The notes below the pieces were generated by a model. It ran no database searches. It saw only the letters and a list, made by a program, of their open reading frames with translations, and had not been told where the DNA came from. From the NCBI GenBank assembly GCA_964426915.1, contig CAYRTD010000108.1:1-14524 (forward strand): a stretch of DNA of 14,524 nucleotides, written 5' to 3'. This DNA comes from CAYRTD01 sp964426915 (GTDB lineage: Bacteria > Bacteroidota > Bacteroidia > Bacteroidales > GCA-2748055). The translations under genes and the position numbers were made by a program. Shown here piece after piece: positions 9,301 through 14,524 of the stretch (position 1 is its first letter; each line of letters begins with the position of its first letter).

Positions 9301-10824
9301 GAAGATTTTACTGAGGACAACTTTTGGTGGTCTCCGGGGCAGGCAGATACTTCGAATCACCTTAGCTGGGATTACAGCATGGTTGAATTCTCAGCTCTGG
9401 GTAACAATCGGTCTCAGGCTTGGTATACCAATCTTCCCTCTACTCCCGTGCAGGAACATTCCTGGGTTAAATCCCCCTGTTTTAATTTTTCAAGCATGGA
9501 TCGACCTATGATTGCCCTTGATATTTATCGGAGTTTGTCAGAAAATGATGAAGGTGTGGTATTGCAGGCAACAACAGACGATGGTGATAACTGGCAGACT
9601 ATCGGTGGTGTTGAAGGAGGAATTAACTGGTATAATTCCGGTCAGATAGATCCCGGTCCGGGAGGCGGAACTGCCGGCTGGACAGGAAATGATCCTTTTA
9701 AAGCGGACAGCGGTTGGATCCGTGCCCGTCATGATCTTTCCCTTTTTGGCGGTGAAAGGAAGATTCAGTTTCGTATTGTATTTGCTTCCGGACATAGCAA
9801 TACAGAAACCGATCGTGAAGGTTTTGCCTTTGATAACATAAGGATAAAGGAGCGAAACAGAAAAGCCCTGATAGAACATTTTACCAATAGCTCAGCTGAT
9901 AATACAAGAGAAATAGATGGAAGGGTCAACAGCATTTATAACGGCAGTTTTAAAGATGCAGTAAAACTCGAATACCATACTTCATTTCCGGGCAGCGATC
10001 CTTTTAATTCACACAACAGTTCGGTGCCTGCAACCCGCTCATTTTATTACGGTGTATCCGAAGTTCCTTACTCCCTTGTGGATGGAGGTTATAACTCTGA
10101 TCTCAGGTTCGGATATGATATGGATATGATGGAACAGAAAGATTTGAAAATTGCTTCACTAAAAGACGGATTATTTGACATTGAGATCACTGCTGATTAT
10201 AAGCCCGACAAGGTGCATGCTGAAGTGCAGGTCACTGCTCTGGATGACCTTGAGCCTGCAGAACGGATAGTTCACATACTGGTCTTTGAAAAGCTGATAA
10301 CCGGGGTGTCAACAGTGAACGGGGCTACCAACTTTTTGAATGTTGTAAAAGAGATGCTTCCAAATAGCGCAGGAACTGCGGTATTCGACGAATGGGAAAA
10401 AGGGCAGTCCAGGAGCTATCAGTATTCATGGGATTATAAGAATGTTTATGATCCTGATATGATCAGGGTTGCAGCCTTTATTCAAAATGACGAAACCAAA
10501 GAGGTTTACCAGGTGGAGGCCGACGACAGTACCAATCTGACAACTTCAGTGAAGGATGTAAACCGGGTTCATGGGATGATAGTCGTTTACCCGAATCCTG
10601 CAAAGAATCATTTGTTTATATCCGTTGAAGCGGAGGACAGGAGAGATTATACTCTTGAATTATATGACCAGACAGGCCGGATAATGAAACAATTGAAAAT
10701 GTATTCCTTCGAAAACCAGAAGAAAATCGATCTTACCGGACTGGATAAAGGGGTTTACTTATTGAGGTTTAGTGACGGGCGAAACGGGGTGTTGAAGGTG
10801 GAGAAAGTGGTGATTTTGGAATGA
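6322..10824 (+). CDS. T9SS-secreted multidomain protein with PKD, jelly-roll-like and Omp28-like regions
   Basis: The 1500-aa product has a signal peptide (about 1-22). An acidic N-terminal beta-rich part (to about 470) matches no family I recognise. Residues about 473-555 form an Ig-like repeat starting ICEGETANLNV. Further Ig-like segments follow, and a PKD domain lies around 840-885 (WNWNFDDP). Residues about 994-1175 resemble a MAM-like jelly roll ending GFAFDNIRI. Residues about 1180-1400 resemble the Omp28 family (LIEHFTNSSADN, YYGVSEVPYSLVDGG), but the usual active-site cysteines are absent. The last 80 residues (from VYPNPAKN, about 1421) are a type A T9SS sorting domain, so the protein should cross the outer membrane and be displayed or released. 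It is the last gene of the probable operon and ends before a long hairpin. An adhesin or scaffold role is inferred. Confidence 0.92.
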   Translation: MKNLFFTALFIAGMLMPAVIFSQSANLSGTIFTNNLESDIRIGGETIEIKLSGFGFFWRPVRWDSDIGKDSDVTEDLIDGFSGDENFDDVTEELNHRHIERVDDYLVRITLPEVPDYDLDDEDETIEVIIPSSCLTFYSEPVSAAPDIIIKYEQAAATINDPGLKESTLDGSELIITLKEEEFKNSDLQIKNFTHNGPDAISINAVNYVSETKAVITLGLDGALTDNINNFRITVSSKELEGDQSLTTNGISITSQSIPFIIDVTIPEDTYIIGELVKVLISVNDNPDSEYKYYSGTVAGKELTNLQKESNSLYSAYFTVEEGDADYSADQNIPVNNLRLSSGSLIGKAYNGVINNATIIDANAPVVSKISVDNGTYYIGDRILVDIEADGNNYTAVNGTQINGIPLSHSSVSFVNISGGQYRLSYNIQPDHPGVLPGDLEIVLYLEDAAGNIGGPYSDVDPNSLSIYTILPTAVISGDQTICEGETANLNVNLTGESPWRIYLSDGDDKTEHNINESPSVLNVSPRVNTVYSIDSVFDGNGTPNAGEGSATVTVIEKTDVEITNTDTIFSLDADPVLLEAVPSGGTFTGPGVDSSTDYFDPGKAGTFYSPHTLYYSYTNNLGCTSVDSTLIYIVEAEGEIRIPRDLYCDYDAPFKVTASNVAEVTGSFILYNEENEEVDGLTDNGDNTASVNPAVPGEGTFTIEYKYFSGTQFSIRSSFQIESPGNLEILIPDQDEYCLNEVPFTMSASDPAAVFSGPGVSGNPEDGFIFNPASAQVGDNTITLTNTTASGCEASVSKTIEIIKVPALSFTVDKLCTGSSDTVFFTNTTMNKHLISEWNWNFDDPNSGDNNTSTEEAPWHIFEEAGVRNIMLTGETSAGCVDTLAKTISFEDNPTGTFILESECFEEGTEISLYSEMKSSSEIQSYEWTITNSSGEVETISGGPSIEYIFDKLDRYSIRLDAETSVGCSGVSERVIVFKPTFSPGDSVGGYYEDFTEDNFWWSPGQADTSNHLSWDYSMVEFSALGNNRSQAWYTNLPSTPVQEHSWVKSPCFNFSSMDRPMIALDIYRSLSENDEGVVLQATTDDGDNWQTIGGVEGGINWYNSGQIDPGPGGGTAGWTGNDPFKADSGWIRARHDLSLFGGERKIQFRIVFASGHSNTETDREGFAFDNIRIKERNRKALIEHFTNSSADNTREIDGRVNSIYNGSFKDAVKLEYHTSFPGSDPFNSHNSSVPATRSFYYGVSEVPYSLVDGGYNSDLRFGYDMDMMEQKDLKIASLKDGLFDIEITADYKPDKVHAEVQVTALDDLEPAERIVHILVFEKLITGVSTVNGATNFLNVVKEMLPNSAGTAVFDEWEKGQSRSYQYSWDYKNVYDPDMIRVAAFIQNDETKEVYQVEADDSTNLTTSVKDVNRVHGMIVVYPNPAKNHLFISVEAEDRRDYTLELYDQTGRIMKQLKMYSFENQKKIDLTGLDKGVYLLRFSDGRNGVLKVEKVVILE

Positions 10825-10839
10825 GTGTATGAGTTACAC

Positions 10840-10910
10840 CCCTCCCTCTTATGCTAACAGACCCTAAGGGTTTTTGAAACCCTTAGGGTCTGTTAGCATA
10901 AGAGGGAGGG
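10840..10910. terminator. Perfect 34-bp hairpin between convergent genes
   Basis: Arms 10840-10873 and 10877-10910 are exact reverse complements over 34 bp, with a 3-nt loop (TTG). The stem includes CCCTAAGGGTTT next to the loop and CCCTCCCTC at its base. It lies 15 nt after the stop of the T9SS gene and 44 nt before the 3' end of the convergent TPR gene, as expected for a bidirectional terminator. It is far longer than a normal terminator stem and lacks a T-run on either side, so it may also be an inserted palindromic repeat. Confidence 0.7.
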
Positions 10911-10954
10911 CTAAGACAACTTCTTCGATTCATCGAAAATAACAGATCGATCAA

Positions 10955-11935
10955 TCAATTACATCCGGGCACTTTTTCTTTTTTCGCTGCTGCTCTCTCC
11001 TCAAAAGCGTCTATCATAGCATTATTATATGCTTCACAGGCTTTATCGTACTGTGCGGTTCCTGTATAGGCATTTCCGAGTTCATAATTGATAGCTGCGA
11101 TTTTCATCTCATCTGTTTCTGTTTCAAGCGCTTTTTTTCCATGTTCTATAGCCTGGTCGTATTCGATCATTCGGTTGTAGATCATGGCGAGTTTAAGATG
11201 AGCGTTTGAATTATCCGGATCATATTCAACAGCTTTTTCGAAAGCATCTATTGCATAGCTAAAATCTTCCATCTCAGGATCTACGTCTTCAAGTTCCATA
11301 TTACCCTGATCAACAAAGTAGCCTCCGAGAGCATTCTGAGCATCTTCGAGTGTTTTTGCGTCATTCTTTGTCCTGGCTAACTCAATAGCTTTTGATAAAG
11401 CTTCAACCATTTCAGCTTCTTCAAACAAAGCCTTATGAACCAGTCCCAGACCAAGATATGCCTTGGGATATTCCGGAGAATAATTTACAGCAGACTCAAA
11501 ATGGCGCAATGCTTCATCCATGTCTCCGGCTTTCATTTTTTGTGTTCCAACACCTGTGAGGAGGGTAGGAAGATATTTCATAGCTTTCTGTTTGTACTCT
11601 TCATTTGTATTGTATTCTTCGGCGAGATCAACGGTATTTTCCAAATAAGGAATAGCATTTTCATAATCTTTTTGTTTCATATAAGCTATGGCAACCTGAT
11701 AATTCAAAAGAGGAATTTGTTCTTCTGCTTTAGCGACAAGTTCATCAGCTGAATCGCCAACTGCCTCGGCCATGCTTAATACCTCCTGGAAATGATCAAT
11801 CGCGGTTGTGTATTGCCCTTTGTTAATTTCATCCGCACCTTCATTGAATTTTGCAATAACATCGTCATAGCTTTGGGCGTAAATACCTGTGATAGAAATT
11901 ATTGCAAAAAACAGGAAAACTTTAAATCGTTTCAT
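10955..11935 (-). CDS. Periplasmic tetratricopeptide-repeat protein
   Basis: The 326-aa product has a signal peptide (MKRFKVFLFFAIISITGIYAQ) and no lipobox, so it is probably periplasmic. TPR units are visible at about 28-57, 77-106, 124-153, 156-188, 225-240 (partial), 245-272 and 281-310, with typical spacings such as AIAYMKQKDYENAIPYLE and ELGNAYTGTAQYDKACEAY. An acidic stretch (about 211-225) interrupts the array. Cys300 and Cys325 are the only cysteines and sit near the C-terminus (VPGCN), so they could pair. TPR proteins act as protein-binding scaffolds; no partner can be named. The gene converges on the four-gene cluster and diverges from the riboswitch-metK unit, so it is likely transcribed alone. 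Confidence 0.92.
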   Translation of the reverse strand: MKRFKVFLFFAIISITGIYAQSYDDVIAKFNEGADEINKGQYTTAIDHFQEVLSMAEAVGDSADELVAKAEEQIPLLNYQVAIAYMKQKDYENAIPYLENTVDLAEEYNTNEEYKQKAMKYLPTLLTGVGTQKMKAGDMDEALRHFESAVNYSPEYPKAYLGLGLVHKALFEEAEMVEALSKAIELARTKNDAKTLEDAQNALGGYFVDQGNMELEDVDPEMEDFSYAIDAFEKAVEYDPDNSNAHLKLAMIYNRMIEYDQAIEHGKKALETETDEMKIAAINYELGNAYTGTAQYDKACEAYNNAMIDAFEERAAAKKEKVPGCN

Positions 11936-11974
11936 ACTTTTCTTTTTTGGTTTATGCTGATTTTTTTAACGTTC

Positions 11975-11982
11975 CAAATATA
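11975..11982 (-). promoter_or_regulatory. Candidate -7 element for the TPR gene
   Basis: The minus strand reads TATATTTG, an exact TAnnTTTG. It would give a leader of about 30-35 nt that is very A-rich just before the ATG, as is usual in Bacteroidota. No good TTTG lies 19 nt upstream, so the -33 element is weak. Confidence 0.5.
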
Positions 11983-12066
11983 TAAAAAATGTGTTTGTCT
12001 TACATACTGGGAACTTAATTTATTTGAAACAAATATCTTGCCAAAGGAGGGAGGGGGGAGGGGGAG

Positions 12067-12159
12067 GTGATCGGTGTGATCGGTAATCGGTGATCGGTGA
12101 TCGGTGTGATCGGTAATCGGTGAACGGTGATCGGTAATCGGTGTGACGGTAATCGGTGG
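12067..12159. repeat. 30-bp-period tandem repeat (GATCGGTAATCGGT family)
   Basis: Positions 12068-12097 and 12098-12127 are identical except for one base, giving a 30-bp period. A third, shuffled unit runs to about 12159. Each unit is built from TGATCGGT, GTGATCGGT and AATCGGT sub-repeats. Inverted relatives occur at 12389-12407 and 14317-14337. The reading frames across it are by-products of the repeat. There are no spacers, so it is not a CRISPR array. Confidence 0.85.
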
Positions 12160-12200
12160 GGTAGTGGGAATTGAAGGTGGAGAGAGTTGGTTGTTCGGTT

Positions 12201-12265
12201 CCCGCCTGCCAATTCACAGGCCTTTGCGTTGGCAGGCGGGGATCTTCGAAAGTCCGCCAGGCGGA
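12201..12265. repeat. Palindromic mosaic: 12-bp inverted repeat plus TCCGCC/GGCGGA stem
   Basis: CCCGCCTGCCAA (12201-12212) pairs perfectly with TTGGCAGGCGGG (12229-12240) around a 16-nt loop. A second stem, TCCGCC (12253-12258) with GGCGGA (12260-12265), follows closely. These GC-rich palindromes stand out from the AT-rich surroundings and resemble mobile palindromic repeats found in many Bacteroidota intergenic regions. Nothing supports a gene between 11936 and 12482. Confidence 0.7.
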
Positions 12266-12388
12266 TTCGTTTTGCCTTGATTTTTTGCCTGCCCTGAGCG
12301 CAGTTGTCGGGGTTGCCATCACCAATCGACATCATACGTGTGCCGAGAAGCAGTGATCGGCGCAATAGTATATTCAACAATCACACAA

Positions 12389-12407
12389 TCACTGATCACG
12401 GATTACC
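12389..12407 (-). repeat. Inverted single copy of the GATCGGT-family unit
   Basis: The minus strand of these 19 nt matches 12082-12100 at 17 positions. It faces the tandem array and encloses the palindromic mosaic between inverted copies. The following CCTTTTAAGGGTTTTTTT (12407-12423) has a weak stem and a T-run, which is insufficient to call a terminator. Confidence 0.6.
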
Positions 12408-12482
12408 TTTTAAGGGTTTTTTTGTTGGGTGTTTTGCCGGAGGAAAATTTTTTTGTGCTGATGACTCTGTCTTTTCATCCTC

Positions 12483-12513
12483 TTTGCAATTACCAAACTT
12501 TAAACTATATTTG
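12483..12513 (+). promoter_or_regulatory. Strong Bacteroidota promoter (TTTG-N19-TATATTTG)
   Basis: TTTG at 12483-12486 and TATATTTG at 12506-12513 are separated by exactly 19 nt. This fits the consensus for the primary sigma factor of Bacteroidota (TTTG, about 19 nt, TAnnTTTG). The transcript would begin near 12518-12522, just before the SAM-II-like aptamer. The close placement supports both calls. Confidence 0.8.
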
Positions 12514-12526
12514 TCATATCTATTCC

Positions 12527-12578
12527 AGTGGACAGATTTGACTGATTGCAACCACAGATAAAAAAATGCTAAAGCAGT
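12527..12578 (+). ncRNA. SAM-II riboswitch candidate
   Basis: The sequence carries the SAM-II landmarks in order: a P1 stem GTGG/CCAC (12528-12531 with 12552-12555), GATTTG in the loop (12535-12540), ATTGCAA (12545-12551), an A-rich linker (12556-12566) and the GCTAAAG core (12568-12574). The H-type pseudoknot is complete: ACTG (12541-12544) pairs with CAGT (12575-12578), and GCA (12548-12550) pairs with TGC (12567-12569). SAM-II binds S-adenosylmethionine and normally represses translation of methionine and SAM biosynthesis genes. Here it opens the transcript from the 12483-12513 promoter and lies upstream of metK. The P1 stem is short, and three extra bases (ACA) separate it from GATTTG. 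Recognition is by eye from known SAM-II sequences. Confidence 0.78.
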
Positions 12579-12579
12579 G

Positions 12580-12720
12580 ATGCAGTTTCTTATCTTATCA
12601 TTAGTCGAACTCCCTGGTATTTTATTTTTTTATATACAATTGTTAATGCTGTCGCTGTCTGTCATGCAGCGGACAGCAGCTATGAAGTGTGAAAATATAA
12701 TACTGCTTTGTTCCGCCTAA
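12580..12720 (+). CDS. Candidate 46-aa hydrophobic protein directly after the riboswitch
   Basis: An ATG two bases after the pseudoknot opens 46 codons ending in TAA. The N-terminal half is strongly hydrophobic (MQFLILSLVELPGILFFYIQ, then LLMLSLSV), and the C-terminal part contains MQRTAAMKCENI and two cysteines. It is the first substantial ORF on the predicted transcript and sits where a SAM-II element normally controls translation. Its ATG overlaps by one base the stop of a 4-codon ORF (12566-12580) that starts inside the aptamer core. It could be a regulated membrane peptide, a leader peptide for metK, or a chance ORF. I recognise no family. Confidence 0.4.
   Translation: MQFLILSLVELPGILFFYIQLLMLSLSVMQRTAAMKCENIILLCSA
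12647..12678 (+). repeat. Stable hairpin within the small ORF
   Basis: GCTGTCGCTG (12648-12657) pairs with CAGC (12667-12670) and GACAGC (12672-12677), with one bulged G at 12671, and T12647 pairs with A12678. The loop is 9 nt. No T-run follows, so it is not a simple intrinsic terminator. It may be a translational or RNA-stability element in the leader, or a consequence of coding sequence. Confidence 0.5.
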
Positions 12721-13003
12721 AGCATGAATGAGCAGTTTTCGCGGAAAAGACTGCCTTGGGCCGGATAAAAATGAATTCAGGTGGAACAATTTTTTAAATA
12801 GATGAGTACAGGCTAAAAGGTGAATATTATGACAATATTCTTAAATATCCTCCAGCCCCTTCAGCGACAAGGGGAAGGGAATTTCGGGGTAAAATAGTTT
12901 TTTTATAGTGGACTCATAGAAGCAATACTGACAATATGAACAGAAAGGAATCGAAAACAGAGAACTTAAATTATATTAATAAAATCTATAAAACCAAATT
13001 ACA
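12721..13003 (+). other. Long untranslated stretch before metK
   Basis: I see no convincing gene here, only ORFs of 14-22 codons. Stems are present: GCAGTTTT/AAAAGACTGC (from about 12732), GAATATT/AATATTC (12822-12828 with 12834-12840) and CCCCTT/AAGGGG (12856-12861 with 12869-12874). A run of seven T lies at 12898-12904, but 23 nt after the last stem, so no clear terminator separates the riboswitch from metK. No exact TAnnTTTG element was found, so a separate metK promoter is not evident. The last 40 nt are A-rich, as expected for a Bacteroidota translation start. Confidence 0.55.
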
Positions 13004-14260
13004 ATGTCATATCTCTTTACTTCCGAATCTGTGTCCGAGGGACACCCGGATAAGATTGCCGATCAGATCTCTGATGCACTTCTGGATAATTTTCTCGCTT
13101 TTGATCCTGAGGCCAGGGTTGCCTGCGAGACTATGGTAACCACCGGTCAGGTGATCCTTGGCGGCGAGGTTCGTACAAGCACCTATGTAGATGTTCAGAA
13201 AGTTGCCCGTGAGGTAATAAACAAAATTGGATATACACGTAATGAATATATGTTCGACGGAGACTCATGCGGCATACTGACTGCCATCCATGAACAGTCT
13301 GAAGATATTCAACGCGGAGTAGACAGGGGTGACCCCTTACTTCAGGGAGCCGGTGATCAGGGCATGATGTTCGGTTATGCCTGCAGGGAGACAGATAATT
13401 ATATGCCGCTTGGTCTTGAGATTGCCCACAAACTACTGATTGAGCTTGCGGTTATTCGCAGAGAAGGAAAAGAAATGCCCTATCTCCGGCCTGACTCCAA
13501 GTCTCAGGTTACCATTGAATATAATGATGATCATAGCCCCAAACGTATTCACACGATAGTGGTTTCCACCCAGCACGATGAATTCGAAAAGGATGATGAA
13601 AAGATGCTGGAAAAGATAGCTGAAGATGTAATGAAAATACTTATCCCAAGAGTAATGAAGACCCTCCCCGAAAGAGTGAAAGAGCTCTTTGATGATAAGG
13701 TTATTTTCCATATTAATCCGACCGGTAAGTTTGTTATCGGGGGGCCTCATGGAGATACCGGACTTACTGGAAGAAAAATAATTGTTGACACTTACGGTGG
13801 TAAGGGAGCACATGGGGGCGGAGCTTTTTCCGGTAAGGATTCCTCCAAAGTAGACCGATCGGCCGCCTATGCTTCAAGACACATTGCTAAGAATCTTGTT
13901 GCTGCAGGAGTAGCCGATGAAATTCTGGTACAACTCTCCTATGCAATTGGAGTTGCAGAACCTCTGGGCATATTTGTTGAAACTTACGGAACAGCAAAGG
14001 TTAATTTATCCGATGGAGAGATTGCCGAAGGAATAAAGAACATATTTGACCTGAGGCCAGCCGCCATTGAAAGCCGTTTAAACCTGAGAAAGCCCATCTA
14101 CGCTGAAACTGCCGCCTATGGACACATGGGCCGCCAGCCTGAAAGTGTAACCAAGAAATTCGAATCCCCTTATTGGGGAGAAGTAAAAATGAAAGTAGAA
14201 CTCTTCACATGGGAAAAGCTGGATTATGTGAGCAGGGTGAAGGATGAGTTTGGGTTGTAG
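13004..14260 (+). CDS. metK: S-adenosylmethionine synthetase (methionine adenosyltransferase)
   Basis: This cytoplasmic enzyme makes S-adenosylmethionine from methionine and ATP, releasing phosphate and pyrophosphate. The 418-aa product is full length for bacterial MetK. Signature motifs are intact: SEGHPDKIADQISDALLD (11-28, with His14, Asp16 and Lys17), GAGDQGMMFGYA (115-126), GGPHGDTGLTGRK (247-258) and the P-loop-like GGKGAHGGGAFSGKD (265-279). The start is fixed by MSYLFTSESVSEGHPDK, the standard N-terminus. There is no Shine-Dalgarno sequence, and the leader is A-rich. The SAM-II-like aptamer about 425 nt upstream binds the enzyme's product, which suggests feedback control, although the distance is unusual. 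No truncation or missing catalytic residue is visible. Confidence 0.98.
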   Translation: MSYLFTSESVSEGHPDKIADQISDALLDNFLAFDPEARVACETMVTTGQVILGGEVRTSTYVDVQKVAREVINKIGYTRNEYMFDGDSCGILTAIHEQSEDIQRGVDRGDPLLQGAGDQGMMFGYACRETDNYMPLGLEIAHKLLIELAVIRREGKEMPYLRPDSKSQVTIEYNDDHSPKRIHTIVVSTQHDEFEKDDEKMLEKIAEDVMKILIPRVMKTLPERVKELFDDKVIFHINPTGKFVIGGPHGDTGLTGRKIIVDTYGGKGAHGGGAFSGKDSSKVDRSAAYASRHIAKNLVAAGVADEILVQLSYAIGVAEPLGIFVETYGTAKVNLSDGEIAEGIKNIFDLRPAAIESRLNLRKPIYAETAAYGHMGRQPESVTKKFESPYWGEVKMKVELFTWEKLDYVSRVKDEFGL

Positions 14261-14267
14261 GGGAAGA

Positions 14268-14310
14268 GGTTTATGGGTTTAATCGTTTATAGGTTTATAG
14301 GTTTATGGGT
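14268..14310. repeat. Short tandem repeats of GGTTTAT(A/G)
   Basis: Just after metK, GTTTAT-containing units recur (AGGTTTATGG, CGTTTATAGG, TTTATAGG, TTTATGG). The array is imperfect, with 10-13 nt spacing, and contains no gene or clear terminator. Confidence 0.6.
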
Positions 14311-14316
14311 GAAGGG

Positions 14317-14337
14317 TCACACCGATTACTGATCACC
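14317..14337 (-). repeat. Inverted copy of the GATCGGT-family unit downstream of metK
   Basis: The minus strand matches 12126-12146 in the tandem array at 20 of 21 positions. This pair of inverted copies brackets the riboswitch-metK segment. Confidence 0.75.
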
Positions 14338-14370
14338 TCTTAAGAGTTTACGGTTCCTAAAGTATTTAAT

Positions 14371-14524
14371 ACCCCGATAGGGTAGAACTAGAATAGCCAC
14401 GGGTGGCAACCTTTGAGTGTTCGGAACCTTGATGTTGAACAATTCGGTGATGCAATTCCAAACCCCAACGGGCATAAGCGTCAACTTAAGACCCTTCATC
14501 TGTTTTGATTGGAAGGAGAGAGAG
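14371..14524 (+). repeat. Dispersed intergenic repeat, copy C
   Basis: The core at 14397-14459 aligns with copy A (minus strand of 92-154), and 14386-14421 aligns with copy B (minus strand of 381-416). A short ACCC..GGGT stem (14371-14383) precedes it, as in copy B. It continues through CGTCAACTTAAG to GGAAGGAGAGAGAG at the window edge, similar to the minus strand near 324-346. The element is probably cut by the end of the window. No coding sequence is evident. Confidence 0.75.

Noticed and set aside
8481..9360. Long minus-strand ORFs (about 200-240 codons) inside the T9SS protein gene
   Set aside because: They are antisense to a clear full-length coding sequence with recognisable domains, overlap each other, and show no family features.
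12067..12159. Tandem repeats considered as a CRISPR array
   Set aside because: The units are directly adjacent without unique spacers and no cas genes are present.
12015..12380. Overlapping minus-strand ORFs of about 100-120 codons
   Set aside because: Most of each translation is low-complexity His/Arg/Pro/Thr sequence produced by the 30-bp tandem repeat, and two frames are open together only because the repeat lacks stops.
12809..12822. Second GGCTAAAAGG motif considered as another SAM-II core
   Set aside because: No upstream GATTT/ATTGCA loop or pairing P1 stem accompanies it.
12856..12904. CCCCTT/AAGGGG stem followed by seven T considered as a terminator before metK
   Set aside because: The T-run starts 23 nt after the stem, too far for an intrinsic terminator.
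12936..13139. 67-codon ORF overlapping the metK start in another frame
   Set aside because: It shares the region encoding the invariant MetK N-terminus in a different frame and has no recognisable features.

Overview
The window looks like a chromosomal stretch of a Bacteroidota (Bacteroidetes) organism, possibly marine or sediment-dwelling. The evidence is a C-terminal type IX secretion sorting domain, a surface-lipoprotein export signature (Cys-Thr-Lys-Asp-Asp), an nSTAND1-WD40 protein, promoter elements of the TTTG-N19-TAnnTTTG type, A-rich leaders without Shine-Dalgarno sequences, and low to moderate GC. The intergenic DNA is rich in palindromic and dispersed repeats. The genus cannot be fixed from sequence reading alone.

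Layout. Positions 1-871 hold no credible gene. They are a mosaic of hairpins and two minus-strand copies (A and B) of a dispersed repeat, followed by AT-rich promoter DNA. Positions 872-10824 carry four co-directional genes with gaps of 23, 68 and 49 nt: a membrane-anchored STAND ATPase with a WD40 propeller (1032 aa), an outer-membrane beta-barrel protein with a helical N-terminal domain (349 aa), a probable surface lipoprotein with seven propeller-like repeats (386 aa), and a 1500-aa T9SS-secreted multidomain protein. As a set they would span the inner membrane, periplasm, outer membrane and cell surface, so they may form an undescribed trans-envelope system; the joint function is inferred. 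A perfect 34-bp hairpin separates this block from a convergent gene for a periplasmic TPR protein (10955-11935, minus).

Positions 11936-12523 carry a 30-bp tandem repeat and a palindromic mosaic. A near-ideal Bacteroidota promoter (12483-12513) is followed within about 15 nt by a strong SAM-II riboswitch candidate (12527-12578). An ORF of 46 codons begins at the aptamer's 3' edge (12580-12720). metK, S-adenosylmethionine synthetase, starts only at 13004. The arrangement suggests SAM feedback on a small leader protein, on metK, or on both, but SAM-II elements normally sit right next to the gene they control, so the gap of about 425 nt is unusual. After metK come short tandem repeats and a third, plus-strand copy (C) of the dispersed repeat, so copies A/B and C bracket the window in opposite orientations.
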